Shown: positions 1 to 11,690 of the stretch, in pieces
How positions within the stretch are numbered: the first letter of the stretch is position 1
Layout of the letters: every line of letters starts with the position of its first letter
Assembly: GCA_029339195.1 (NCBI GenBank)
Contig: JAPTJF010000385.1
Coordinates: 1 to 61,960, forward strand
Reading direction: 5' to 3'
Source: Micractinium sp. NFX-FRZ
Lineage: Eukaryota; Chlorophyta; Trebouxiophyceae; Chlorellales; Chlorellaceae
DNA: 61,960 nt
Position numbers and translations under genes: made by a program
Notes under the pieces: generated by a model
Seen by the model: only the letters and a program-made list of their open reading frames with translations
The model's database searches: none
Told to the model about the DNA's origin: nothing

Positions 1-249
1 ACCGTTCCCGCTATCTGTTCGTGACGAACGAGGCAGGAACGGGGCAGGAACGAAACCCGGAATGGGCGAATTATTCCTGGCAGGGGGGCAGGGGCGGTGC
101 GCAGCTGGTGCCCAGAAGTGGGGCGTGGGTCCGGCGATGACCGTACGGGGTGCGGTGGGGTGGGGTGAGCTGCACCTCATGTCGCGGCGACAGCATCAGG
201 GACAGCGGCTGCAGTCGTGCCCTCCCCCCAGCCAGGCTGGCTGCCTCAC

Positions 250-1758
250 CTGCTGGCTGCAAGAGACCAGCTGGGTCTGCATGGAGATGTTGTCCACCAG
301 GCAGGTGTGCAGCTCGTCGGTGGCATTGGAGCCCTGCAATGCGTGTGGACAGGAAGGGGAGTGGGCACAGCTGCCAAGTCAGCCACCAAAAGGCAGGGCA
401 GGCATAGACAAGGCCTGCTTTTACTATCAGCAACGCTCATCGGCAATTCATGGAGGGTGGTGTCATGCCAGCAGACTGCCGGCTGCTCCCGCTTCCTGGT
501 CCCGGCTGCCCACCCACCCACACCCTCCCCCGCTGCCATTACCCCCTCTGCCTCACCCACCTGCTCAGTGCTGGCGTAGATCTCGCCCACAGCCTCTGCC
601 AGCTGGGCATACGTCCCCTCCAGCTCCGTCAGTGTTGCATTCAGCTGATCCTGGAGGGAGGCCACCAGCGCTTCCAGCTCAGCAACGCGCTGTGTGGCAT
701 TCTCGCCCGCATCTGTAGCATTCCCTGCCGGCTCTGCCACTGTGCTGCGCAGGCCCGCGCTGGACGCTTTGCCCTGGCTGCGGGCACCAGGGTGGGAGCG
801 GGGATGCAGGGAAGGAAATTGTCGGCACAGGTCTGCTGCGGAGCAGACGCCATCGGCACGGCAGGGCATCATGATGTTGGGGGCATGTGGGAGCTGATAG
901 CTGGCAGCAGCTGGCCTCCTGCCCGCCCGCCGCCACATCTCCTTGCAGCCCCCCCCCCAAACCTGAGCTTCTTAGTGAGACTGACTGTGCTGGTGGTGCA
1001 CTTGTTGAGGGCGGCGGTCTTGGCGGCCAGCCGGGCGGCCAGGCTGGCGCTGCCCTTGCTGGCGGCTGCCAGCCTGGAGGCGGAGGGCGCCATGCGGGCC
1101 ACCTGTGTGATGTCATGCATGCGGGAGCGGGGTGGCAGGAGGGGCCAGGGTGAGGGTGCAGCACACGCAGCGGGTGTGGTGCAGGGCACATGTGGGATTC
1201 ATGTGCCCCACTTGCTTGCAGGAAGGCGCAGCAAGCGGCACCTGCCCACCGGGTCACAACAGCACCGCCCGCCCCCTCTTCTGTGCACCCACCTGTGCCT
1301 TGCTGGCAGCCAGGTTGGAGCTGCAGGACTTGAGCTGCTTCTGGGCGTTTGTCAGTCCAGTGTTGGAAGCCTTCTGTTGAGAGGTACAGGTGGAGAGCTT
1401 GGCAGCGCAGGCGGCCTTGTCGGCGGTGCAGGTCTTCAGCGCCTGGGCGGGTGCCTTGCCCGCCGCCGTCGCCGCCACCAGGCCGGCCTGGGCCAGGTGC
1501 CGCCTGGTGCCGGCGATCTCGCGGGTTGCTTGGGAGCTTGCGGCGGCTGCATGTGGCAAGGGAGGAACATCCAATCAACATGGTCGATCCGGTTTGTCGC
1601 CAAGAAACTGCTCCCGGCCGGTAGCAGCTGCCACCCCCCGTTCCGGTCAGCTCGTGCAGGGCCCCTCGTTTGGCATCAGATCCACACTCACCCGCCATAA
1701 TGGCCACAATTGCGAAGATCTGCATAGCAGAGCGCGCAGGGGTCGCGCAGCTCGGCAT
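250..1758 (-). CDS. Secreted cysteine-rich coiled-coil protein, copy 1 (3' part outside window)
   Basis: Unknown function. Five exons are visible on the minus strand: 1692-1758, 1293-1546, 963-1102, 561-777 and 250-333; each has GT-AG borders and the phases fit. The start at 1758 gives a hydrophobic leader (AMQIFAIVAIMA) that looks like a signal peptide; an upstream ATG-like start at 1788 is possible. Next comes an Ala/Lys-rich helical part with cysteines at offsets 0, 7, 14 and 35, then a coiled coil with ELEALVASLQDQL and several Asn-x-Thr sites, then an exon with HTCLVDNI. Exons 3 and 5 are 140 and 84 nt, exactly as in copy 2. The last three exons expected from copies 2 and 3 are not seen, because the window ends. 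I see no catalytic motif. The family assignment rests on the two full paralogues next door. Confidence 0.82.
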
Positions 1759-2682
1759 GTTGTTCGCTCCGCCGGGACAGAATGTCACTGTCCGCCCTGG
1801 GGGTGAAATGTGGGTTGCACTGAAGCTGGGGAGATGAGTTGATCAATTGGGAGAGTTAAGGCGGTCGAACGGCGCGTGGCTGCACAAGTAGGCCAGTGGG
1901 TGGGTAGGGCGACGGGCCGTCCACGTCAGCGGCAGCTGCCATCCCACCTTCAGCCAGCTGCCACACCGTACGGCGTCTGCACGCAGCGGATCACAGCTCC
2001 GTTCCTGATAGCCGGAGGAGACCTCGCGCCGGTGCGCCCGCCAGTTAAGAACGGACCTCAAGTGACCAGCAGCCGCCTGGTGGGTGGGTGGAAGCGGCGG
2101 TTGGCATCCAGCCGCCCGCCGGCAAGGGTGCCTGTGGCGGGCCAGCTCTGAGGGCACGCTGGGGTGCACACTTCGCATGTACACCACTGTCCATACTGAT
2201 AACCTGTAGGGAATGGTCACATCGGCTGGTGCAGGGTCGCGTGCAGCCTGACGGTCAGCCCCCTCCCCAAAGAAGGCGCCTGCTACCCCAACAGGGTGCT
2301 GCCTCAACCACGCGTGTCTTCCACTACAATATGTATGCTGTAGATACAAGATAGCTAACTAGTAGTCATATTGCTGAGGTGAGGTCGAAGAACAAATAGT
2401 GGAGGGCAGCTGCGGGGCAGGCAGCCCCATGCCCTGGTGGGGCGGCCCACTGGCAGAAGCGGCCCGCCAGGGCTGGCACAACGACCGCTGGGCCAGAGAG
2501 AGCCTGCCAGGCTGGCACTCACGAGCAGCTCGGCACAATGCCAGCACGGGTTAAGCCCCGCCAGCCGCTCTTCTGGCACTGTCAGCATGCATGCATATCG
2601 TCTCAGCCAGCTGCTGCACCCAAGACCTGTTCTGGCAATGTGCCGCCGAGCAGGCGGGTCGGACCCTGCCAGCTGGCATCAT
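1759..2682. other. Intergenic, upstream of copy 1 and downstream of copy 2
   Basis: No gene recognised. It must hold the promoter of the copy 1 gene and the 3' UTR of the copy 2 gene. An AT-richer patch lies near 2320-2375. Between 2430 and 2680 short pieces such as CTGGCAC and GCCAG recur and resemble the last exon of copy 2 (2683-2798), so part of this stretch may be decayed duplicates of that exon. No TGTAA signal was found on the minus strand close to the stop. Confidence 0.5.
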
Positions 2683-5600
2683 TCAAGGGCGGCTCTGGCA
2701 CAGGGCCAGCAGGCGGGTCGTCTCGTCCAGCTGCTTCTGGCTGGCACTCCGCTCTTGCTGGCACTCCAGCAGCCTGTTGCCTGCATCAACCGCCTGGCCT
2801 GCAGGTGGAGTTAGGGGTGGCACGATGGTATGCTGGTGTGCTTGGTGGGAGGTGGGGGTGCCGCCAGGGGGGGGGGGCACGCAGCTGGCAGAGCGGGCTG
2901 GGCAGGGGGTGCAGTCAGGCAGCAGAGGGGGTGTCACGCGTACTCGCCGGGCTGCTGGCTGATCCCCAGCCCACTCGGCTGTTCCAAGCAGTCGCGCAGC
3001 ACTCCTCCCCACACGCTCCTGCCGTCCCCCAGCACCGGCGCAGCATCCCTCACAGGCGGCCATGTATCCACCATACAGCTGCCTTCCTGTGCCATCAAAC
3101 ACCTGCGCACAGCAACCAATCAATATGCCCTCTGACACTCAAAATATGCCCCCCACCTGTGCTGTCGGACCCCTGCGCGCGGCACTCCTCCACCTGCTCC
3201 TGCAGCCCCTGCCCCACCGCCTGGCACGCCTCCAGCTCTGACGCCACGCTCTCCACCCGCCCCTGAGCCCGCTCCTCCGCGGTGCGGCACGACTCCAGCT
3301 GCTGGCTCAGGTCCTCTGCGGGAGGGTGGGTCGGAGAAAGGGAGGAGAGGAGGCGCCAGTTGAGGCAGGAAGTGTGAGGCGGGCTGCCGGCTGGGCCAGG
3401 CGGCGGGGGGACGGCGCCCGTGGTGGCGGGGCGGGGCAGAGATGTCGAGCCTCAGGGGACCAGGCCGCACCCGCCCAGGCCGCAGCACCCTCGCTGAGCG
3501 ACCCTTGGCACTCGCAAAATGGCACCCGCCCTCCCACCCACCGTGCCATGTGCCGACGCTACCCAGCTCCCCCTCGCAGCTCTGCAGCAGCTTCTCAAAG
3601 TCGTCCAGGCTGGACTGGCACACCGTCTCTGCATAGTTGGCGCTCTCCAGCTGCAGGCACGTGGGGAGGGCGGGGCGGGTCCGGCAGGCTGAGCGGGACC
3701 ACTGTGAGGGTACGCATCCTTGCAGGCATGAGGAAAGGAGCACACATGATCCGCATGCTCGCGGTTCCCCAGCTGCAAGCGCGGGCCGGGGCGGGGGTTG
3801 TGAGGGGTGCAGCTTGCTGTCGGCAGAGCAGAGGAGCACACTGGCTCAGCAATCACGGCGCAGGGTGATGTGACTAGGCTCATGCGGGGTGCAAAGGAGA
3901 TGGGCGGCGTTGCCACAAGCAGCTGTTCAAGACAGGGGGCACAGCAGGTGCATGGCGGTCGGGAGGGCGGGGTGGCGTGGGGGACCCCGGTGCACGTGCA
4001 GCCGAGCGCGCCTGCCTGCCGCGGTGCACGCACAGGCACACAAGACAGGCGCACAGTTTCAGCGGGTTGGCTGACAGCGAGCTCCCTTCACGGCGGTGCC
4101 GAGGTGCTGCCCGCCCCTGGCCAGCCCCCCACCCGTGCATGTGGCTTCTCCCCGGCTCCCTGCCCTCCCTACCGCCCCCCGCCCCTCCCGCAGCTGTCGG
4201 CAGCGCCCACCTGCTGGCTGCACGCAATCTGCTGGGTCTGCAGGGCGATGTTGTCCACAAGGCAGGTGTGCAGCTCGTCGGCCTCGTTGGTGCCCTGCAG
4301 GCGCCACACAACCGTGGCAGGGGGCGCTTGTGGGGCAACATGTGCATGCCCCGTCCCACCTCCGACCCACCCTAATGCTGGCCAACAGAGCGCAAAACCG
4401 TGCGCACACCATGAGTTGGAGATGCCACCCACCCATTGCTCCACGGCCTGCATCAGACCGCTGTACCATTGACCAGAATGCAACATGGAAGGACCTCCAC
4501 CCACCTGCTCCATGGCAGCGTACAGCTCCCCGGTTGCCTGGGACAGGTCTGAGTAGGTCCCTTCCAGCTCATCCAGGGCGCCAGTCAGCTGCGCCTGCAG
4601 GGAGGCCACCTGTGCCTCCAGCTCAGCGATGCGTGCGTCCTTGGCCGCCAGGTCAGCAGCGCCAGCCTGGCAGTCGGTGCCAGTGCTGTTGGAGGAGCTG
4701 CCGCCGTCGGCGCCCTCGGTGGCCAGCTTCAGGCTGGCGCCCCTCCTGGCCGTGCTGCACAGCAGGCAGGCAGGCGGAGGGGGGAGAGGAGGAGTGGTTG
4801 GTGCCAATGCTGGTGCGGGTACTGTATTGCCGCTGCCTACTATCGCTGGAAGTTGCCAGCACGAGGCTGGCGCCCCTCGTAGCAGTGCAACACAGCAGGC
4901 CGGCGCCGGAGGCCGAAACAGAGCGGAGCGCTCCGGTCACGGCGGGGATGGTGGGCCTCAGGCGTGTCCGCACACAGCACATGGCGCAGTTCCGCTGTCG
5001 TGTCGGGGCGCTGCACACGGGTGCCGCCGCCTCATACGAGCAAACCAGGCAGCCGCTTTCACTACCGACCATTCCGTGCACCCCCCCCACCTGAGCTGCT
5101 TGGAGAGGGCCGCCGTGTTGGCGTTGCACTTGTTGAGGGCGGCGGTCCTGGCCGCCAGCCGGGCGGAGAGGCCGGCGCTGGCCTTGTTGGCCGCCGCCAG
5201 CTTGGAGGCGGCGGGGGCGGTCTTGGCGACCTGATGGGTGGGTGGCAGGTGGCAGGCGGGTGTGTGACTTTTCAGTGGAGGCAGCATGGGGTGCCCAGAA
5301 CCCTGGGAAGCGGCGGAGGCTGCCCTGGGCACGGGCTTGCACGTGGGCCAAGCAATCCTGCATGTCTGCTTTGCCAGACACTGGCCCAGCGTGGGTAAGG
5401 CTCCGCAGCACGAGCACATCCAATCCCAGCACCCACCTGCGCCTTGGCGGCCGCCAGGCTGGAGTCGCACGTCTTCAGCTGCTTCTGGGCGCCGCCCAGG
5501 CTGGCGTTGCAGGTGCGCAGCTGCTTCTGCGCGGTGCTAAGGTTGGCGCTGCAGGTGCGCTGCTGGGATGTGGAGGCGGTGAGCCTGGTTGAGCAGGTGC

Positions 5601-6071
5601 CCTTGTCGGCGTTGCACGTCCTCAGCTGGGCGGTGCACCCGGCAAGGGTGGCGGCCGCCGCCGCTGTGTTGCCGGCAGGCTTGGCCGCAGCGGAGGATGC
5701 AGAGGCCGGAGTGGCGGACGCTGCGGCAGCTGCAAGGGGATGGCCAGAAGGGGCGGCAAAAATCGGTAGGCTGAGCAGACGAGCGGCGGCGGCACGGGAA
5801 GTCACGGTGGCGCCAGCCGTCGGCGGCAGCAGTACCCAGCCGGGCTGTGCCGGCGAATCGGCGATTGCTTTGAGCTTCAGGAGCTTTTTTCTACCACCTA
5901 ACAGTTCCAGGAAGCGGTCCCTACAGCGCCCGCCTCCTCAGGTTGGCCGGCCAGCCGGGGCGCCCACCGCCTGTCACGGCCTAATTGAACCTGCCGCACA
6001 AATCGCGCACCGTTGAGACTTGAAATCATCAGGCACACCAGGGCCGTGACAACGGCGCTCCGGCACGACAT
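2683..6071 (-). CDS. Secreted heptad-cysteine coiled-coil protein, copy 2 (complete, 396 aa)
   Basis: Unknown function. Eight exons: 6011-6071, 5437-5729, 5091-5230, 4505-4754, 4211-4294, 3563-3650, 3157-3315, 2683-2798; all joins keep frame and give 396 residues. Exon 1 encodes a clear signal peptide (MSCRSAVVTALVCLMISSLN). Exon 2 has cysteines at offsets 0, 7, 14, 28, 42 and 56, built on a 14-residue repeat around AQKQLRTC. The middle is a long coiled coil (IAELEAQVASLQAQL). From HTCLVDNI to the C-terminus the cysteines are 14, 14, 14, 14, 21, 14, 21 and 21 residues apart, even across exon junctions, which strongly supports the model. Such spacing puts Cys on one face of a coiled coil, suggesting interchain disulfides outside the cell (inference). 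It lies in tandem with two paralogues. A cell-wall or extracellular structural role is a guess. Confidence 0.86.
4722..4905. repeat. Exon-edge duplication in copy 2
   Basis: The 5' edge of exon 4 and its acceptor (about 4722-4775) is repeated at about 4852-4905 within the preceding intron. Both contain GAGGCTGGCGCCCCTC or a near match, followed by a GTGCTGCACAGCAGG-like string. The second copy is decayed and is not in the model. Confidence 0.7.
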
Positions 6072-6800
6072 GTTGCTTTGGACAATGGCGGGCTCTGGCT
6101 TCCGGCTTCGAGACGTGTGCGGCCAGCCTATGCGGCTGTTTACAGTGACAGTCAACAATTGAAAACTCCCGATTGGGGTTTGGTGCCTGCGTTTAGAGGG
6201 ACTGCTGTTGCCAGCTCAGCAGCGGCGGGCGCGCGCGGAGCGGCAATGTTGACATCAGCAGTCATGGCAGAACTGAGAGAGAGGGGGGATAGAAACAAGG
6301 GGTAACACAGCACTTGGTACGCAGGTGTGATACATAGGAAAGGTAGTGGAGGGCAATTTGCTTGGTTGTTTGTGGGACTGGGGGCAACAGGCTGGGTGCT
6401 GGCGAGGGAGGCAGCCGCCCCGCCAGTTGGCACCCGTGGAGAAGGGAGAAAGATGGGCAGGGCAGGAGGGGCCTGCACTGCCTGGGCAGCAGGCTGGGGA
6501 GCAGTCGCCCCCTGAAGGGGCCGCAGCCCCCAGCCGCGCACATTAGGGCGACACGCTTGCACAGCCAGCCGGTGTTAGGGCAGCCGGCATGCGGCAGCCG
6601 CCCTCAGAATTAGCCGCCTGTTCATGGTCGCTTATTCACGACCGCTTGTTTTATTAGCCACCTGTTCAAAGCCGCCTAGTAGCGGCCAATTCACCTAGTA
6701 GCGGCCGTGTTCGCGTGGTAGCGACCACCATTACCGGCTGCTCACCAGCTACGGGCAGCCGTCGATCGGCCTCTATTCGAGGCCATCCGCCGGTTGGGGT
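6072..6800. other. Intergenic between coiled-coil copies 2 and 3
   Basis: No gene recognised. It should contain the promoter of copy 2 (start at 6071) and the 3' UTR of copy 3 (stop at 6801). Next to the copy 3 stop lies a degenerate repeat cluster, listed separately. No TATA box was recognised. Confidence 0.5.
6609..6735. repeat. Short degenerate direct repeats 3' of copy 3
   Basis: TTAGCCGCCTGTTCA at about 6610 recurs as TTAGCCACCTGTTCA at about 6654, and CCTAGTAGCGGCC occurs at about 6674 and 6693, with weaker versions around. The cluster sits just downstream of the stop codon, probably in the 3' UTR. No known element was recognised. Confidence 0.6.
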
Positions 6801-9800
6801 CTACTTGCCAGCACACCCCCGCAGCTTCCAGCGGCAGTCTGCCAGCGCATTGTCCACATCCAACGCCTCCATCTGGCAGTCTACCAGCGCGTTGCCCGTA
6901 TCCGTAGCCCCGGCTGCAGGCGGGGCAGATCAGCGGGCAGCACAGAGGGCAGGCACGTCAAGGCAGGGACAGGTGGGCAAGATCAAAATGTGCCTGCCTC
7001 CGCCGCCCACCTGCAGGCGGGGCAGGGAGGGAGAGTGGATGAGAACGGTGAGCACTGACATAGACGCCAGGCTGGGACGAAGCAACCGGGGAAGCGCAGA
7101 AGGGCGGGATGAGGTGTGGCAGGGCAGGTGGGCGCCTGGCAGGGCGGCGCGCTCTTACAGCTCCGCCTGAAACCCGGCGCTCGGCCACGCACAGGGCAGA
7201 GGGGCCTCCGCACACCGCCTCAACCATGCATCCCCCCCACCTCAGCACTTTTCCTCCTACCCAACGAGCAGAGCAGCCAGTCCTGCAGGCGCCCAACCGG
7301 GCTTTCCACCCGATCAACCAAGAGCCAGCGCCTGCCAGCTCAGCGCACCCCGCCAGCTCAGCACTCACCCAGGGCCGCAGTGCAGTCGGTGCGGCAGGCG
7401 GTCAGCCGTGCCTCCAGGTCTGTGCGCATGGCGGAGCAGGACTCGAGCGTGTCGGAGCACTTCTGCCCCGCAATCTCCGCCGTCTCAGCCCGGTCCAGGC
7501 AGGCGTCCACCTCCCCATCCAGCGTGGCTGCAGGGCGGGCGGGCGGGTTTCACGTGTTTATTCTCAGTACGGTGCAGTTGGTCTGGCGGGCGGGCTTGCA
7601 CCCAGCTCCCCACACAGCCTGGCTTAGGGTGGAGGCGGGCGGGGGCAGCATGCGCAGCAGCACGGGCGGACACACCGTGCAGATGGTGCAGCACGAACAA
7701 ATGCAGGTGTGGAGGACGCACCACTTCCCGGCCCACCCGCCTGGCCCCACAGCGAGCTGCCCAGCGCATCGCCCCGGCCTGCCTGCCCCCCTGTCCATCT
7801 GCCAGGCAGCACTCAGGGCCCGCCCGCCTGCCCATCTGCGCACCACTTGGTGCTCTGGCCCGCCCACCTGCGTCGGGTCACCCCTGCCCGCCCCTTCCGC
7901 TTGCACGCCCACCGCGCTAGCAGGCAGCCCATCCGAGATCACGTAGTGCGCCGTCAGATGCACCGCTTCCCACAAACCCACTCCCTTCACCCACACCGCC
8001 TCCCTGCCCGAACACATGGGGCCGCAAGGCATCGTCCCCTGCCCGCCCGCCCGCCCGCCTGCCTGGCCCCAGGCAGTGCACCGGTCGGCCCACCTGTCAT
8101 GCTGAGCGCATCCTCCAGCTGAGCCTGAGCGCCCGCCAGGCCGGCCTGGCACATCGACCCAGCAAGCTGCTCGCTCTTGAGCTGCAGCATCAGCACAGGG
8201 CAGGGCAGCATGGGGGCCGCGTGAGGGGCAGGTGCGAGCGCAGGGTCGGCAATGGCACGTGAGCCAGAGGCCGTGTAGTGGCCCGGGAGCTGTGCCCCGC
8301 AGGGGGCCCAGGCAGCGGCAGAGCACCAATAGCTACTGGCAACTGCTTGCCCCCCGACCAGACCCGCTCCTCAGCGCTTGCACCCACCAGCGCCCGCGGG
8401 CACCCGCCTTTGCCCACGAGCATCTGCTGGTTCCCCCTGGCGCCCGCATCAATCTTTAAGAACATTTGCCCCTCGACACCTGCCCCCATGCATGCCTGCC
8501 GCACACTTGCACATGCTCCTGCTCACCCGCTACAAACGTCCCTGCCCGCAACAGCCCTTGGCTGGCACCCGCCTGCCCCGCCCTGTGGGGCCCCGGCGCG
8601 CACCTCCTCCTGCGCGCTTGCCAGCTTGGCGTCTTGGTCCACTGAGCTGACCAGGCAGGCGCGCAGCTTGTCGGCATCGGACTCGATACTGGTGGCCTGC
8701 ATTGCGGTTTGCACAGAATGGATGGGCCTTGAGGTGGCGGCTAGAACCAACAGAATGCGGTGCTGATAAGGCACGGGTGTAGCTTGAAAGTGCCAGCAGT
8801 GGAGGCCTGCGTGACGTGCAATGAGTGGCATGAAATGCCGTCTGCCAAATTTGTCATGAAGTGCAGCACACGCATGCATGCAGCGGAGCGCGAGTGACCG
8901 CGCAGGGGTGGCGGCATGTGGGCGCGGCACCGATGGCATGGCAGGGCACGACTGCACGTCAGGATGCTGTTGCGCATGCCGCAGTCCCACCATGGTAGTA
9001 ATGTTCCCAGCGCCGTCCGGCAGCCCTCCGCAGCCTTCTGCAACCATGTGCCGCCCATACAACCACCCCAGCAACTGCCTGACCCAGGCATCCCGTTTTT
9101 TCCACTGCACCTGCTGCAATCCAGCAAAACCCTGCCCCTGCCCCTGCGCCTCTGCAGCCTCCCTCCTTCCCCAGTGAGGCTGCCCTGCTCAGCCCCGCTG
9201 TGCAGTCACAACCTAGCCAGACACCCCGCACCTCCCAACTCCCGCACCCCAAACCAAACAAGCACACCACCACCTCACACCCACCTGCTCCAGCTCGGCA
9301 AACACCTGCCCCTGCGCCTCCGACAGCAGGCCGTACGTCGCCTGCAGCTCCGTCTGGGTGGAGTTCAGCTGTGCCTGCAGGGAGGCCACCTGCTTCTCCA
9401 GCTCCCGGATGCGAGCGTCCTGAGATGTGCAGGCGCTTGCAGCAGAGGGCAGCGCAGCCGCCTGCTGCACGCTGGCTGCCCTCAGGCCGCGGAGCGCGGT
9501 ACCCTGCTGAGCCTTGCTGCAAGCAGGAGGGGGCAGCCAGGCAGACAAGACGGTGGGGACAGGTGCGCACCAGGCGCGCACCTTTGGAAGCAGTGCAGCA
9601 GGGTACCGCCAACACAAACCACGTGGTACACAGCTCAAGCCCTCTGTTCAGCACCGCCAGCCAGCCTGCCTGCCTGCCTGCCTGCCTGCTTGGTGGTGTG
9701 AGCTGGGCGTCACGAGGGGACAGAGGCAGCCAGTGGGCACTCTGCGCCTGCCAATGCATCCCCATCCCGCCGGCCGGCACCACGGCCACTCCAGACACGC

Positions 9801-10710
9801 TCACATGTCCGTCCGCCCATGCACTCTGTATCAATGCAACCCAAAGCAACCCGGGTTGCACCACTGCCACGCTCACCTGAGCTTCTTGGTCAGACTGACT
9901 GTGCTGGTGGTGCACTTGTTGAGGGCGGCGGTCTTGGCGGCCAAGCGGGCGGCCAGCACGGCACTGCCCTTGGTGGCGCCTGCCAGCCTGGAGGCGGCGG
10001 GGGACAGGCGGGTCACCTGCCGGGGGGCGGGGCAAGAGGGATGACAGGGAGTGCCATTGTGAAGGAACTGAGGCAGTGGCCGTGCAGAACGTGGCTGCTG
10101 ATAGTGGTTGATGCCGGCGCGTGCAGTGTGGCTGGCAGGCAGTGCTGCGCTGCCACAGGCGCGGCCCCCATCACCCGTCCAGGCGCAACCACATGCCGCC
10201 ACCCACCCACCTGCGCCTTGGCGGCATTCAAGCTGGAGGTGCAGCCCTCCAGCTGCTTGCCAGCGCCCTTCTTGGCGCTCTGAGCCTGAGCAGTGCAGTT
10301 GCTGAGCTGCGAGGCGCAGGCCTTCAGCTGAGCGGGGCAGGCTGGCCCGCCGCGGGCAGCGGCGGACGCCTGAAGGCGGCGGCGGCCATCATCAGACGAC
10401 GCTGCTGCGGGCGCTGCGCCTGGGTGGGGAGCGGGGCGGCGGCAAGGAAGCAGACAGGGCTTCAGCGGGAGGCGTGGATTCATAAGTAGGAATTGGAGGC
10501 CCGCCGGGCAGCTGATGCGGCTTGAGTGAGGCGCAGCCGGGGTGTGGGGCGGGCAGAGCCTCTCGGCCATGTTGGGAGGCTGTGCATGCGCGCCTTAAAC
10601 CCCAGGACATTGGCATGCGCTTCATGCAGCAGCTGATCAAACTCACCGGCAACAACGGCGAGGCACAGGATGAGCCAGCCAAAGGCGGGGAGCTGGCGCT
10701 GGTGGGCCAT
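6801..10710 (-). CDS. Secreted heptad-cysteine coiled-coil protein, copy 3 (complete, 365 aa)
   Basis: Unknown function; paralogue of the two genes to the left. Eight exons: 10647-10710, 10211-10419, 9877-10016, 9285-9516, 8604-8696, 8094-8181, 7369-7527, 6801-6913. Exons 3, 6 and 7 (140, 88, 159 nt) are exactly as long as in copy 2 and all intron phases agree. The start at 10710 gives a signal peptide (MAHQRQLPAFGWLILCLAVVA). The coiled coil contains IRELEKQVASLQAQL. In the C-terminal part cysteines are 28, 28, 14, 7, 14, 21, 14 and 7 residues apart, plus one extra Cys four residues after the fifth of these; 4 and 7 are the a/d spacings of a heptad. One 18-residue step in exon 2 looks like a stutter. 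It is more diverged from copy 2 in exons 5 to 8, yet shares an almost identical end of exon 3 with copy 1. Confidence 0.86.
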
Positions 10711-11147
10711 GGTTGTGCACTGGGCCAGGCTGGCTGGCGGCTTGGCGGCGGCGAGCGGCGGCGGCAAGTATCACAACTATCCGGCGTGCCGTCGCTGACA
10801 AATTTGCTATTGATTCAGACTTTGATGCCGCCAACAGGGGGGAGTGCAGAAACGGGGGACGGCGGCGGGGGCGTTGGCCAGTCCTGTAAGCGAAGCTCTC
10901 AGAGCAGCAGCGAACAACTGGAAATAGTCTGAATATGTGGCGAAACGGTGCTCAGTGCCAGCGGCGTGCACTACGGAACTTTGACGGTAGTGATGGGGAC
11001 ACTGCTGCTGCGATGGGGACACCGCGGTTCTGTGGTGTTTGGCTTACTGCAATGGCCTCACTTGTGTGCAACAGCTTCGAATGGCTGCGGGAGCTGTGGT
11101 TCTGAGCTTGATTGCTGGTTCTGGGGCTGGTTAGGTGGCTAGCACTG

Positions 11148-11175
11148 GGAGTATGCTGAGCTGGCAGCATACTCC
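11148..11175. repeat. 11-bp perfect inverted repeat (hairpin)
   Basis: GGAGTATGCTG (11148-11158) and CAGCATACTCC (11165-11175) are perfect complements separated by 6 bases. It lies between two minus-strand genes. It could be a structured RNA end, a protein-binding palindrome or a remnant of a mobile element; nothing nearby decides. Confidence 0.75.
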
Positions 11176-11608
11176 TCCAGGACAGGACGGGAGCCCGGCA
11201 ATGGTGCGAACCCTGCAATGCCGTGCACCTCCGGCGCACACGGCTATCGCCACTATTTCAAAGAGATTAAGACAGCACAGGCAGCCGTCCATGCTTGGAC
11301 CCACCACTGCCGCCACCCACTGCCGTCACCCACTGCCGCCCCTCAGGCTGCATGCCGCCGCGTGCCATCCCGCGCCAGGGCGCGCCCTCTTTGGTGCCTC
11401 CCTGCTGGTTTCAAGTTTTTGCAGGCGCTCATGCGATCCAGAAGGTAGGGTGAGAGTCAAGGTGTGAAAGATGCAGCGTACTCGGGTGGTGCAAGCAGGG
11501 GGTGGGCTGGGGTGCGCTAGCGCTGTGGAACAGGCAGTCTTGTGCGCTGCACCTGGCACTTGAGCACAATGTGGCTGCTACTTGAATGGGCATCTGCCAG
11601 GCTCGGGG

Positions 11609-11613
11609 TTACA
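11609..11613 (-). promoter_or_regulatory. TGTAA polyadenylation signal of the FtsH-like gene
   Basis: TGTAA on the minus strand about 78 nt after the TGA at 11691. TGTAA is the usual green-algal signal, and its place supports the short C-terminal exon of the FtsH-like gene. Confidence 0.7.
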
Positions 11614-11690
11614 CGGCCAGCAGCGCCTGATGCCACACAGGGGTTCTGAGCTGCGGGCACACGCTCACTGCTGTGCTGGCGTCCGCTGCC

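Larger units (their letters stand above)
10711..11690. other. Intergenic between coiled-coil copy 3 and the FtsH-like gene
   Basis: I see no convincing coding exon on either strand. I looked here for a missing FtsH peptidase exon (HExxH) on the minus strand and found none. The stretch holds the copy 3 promoter, a perfect hairpin at 11148-11175 and the poly(A) signal of the FtsH-like gene at 11609-11613. Confidence 0.55.

Noticed and set aside
1..249. Exons 6 to 8 of coiled-coil copy 1
   Set aside because: An acceptor-like site near 210 opens a frame with no cysteines and no likeness to the paralogues; these exons probably lie beyond the window.
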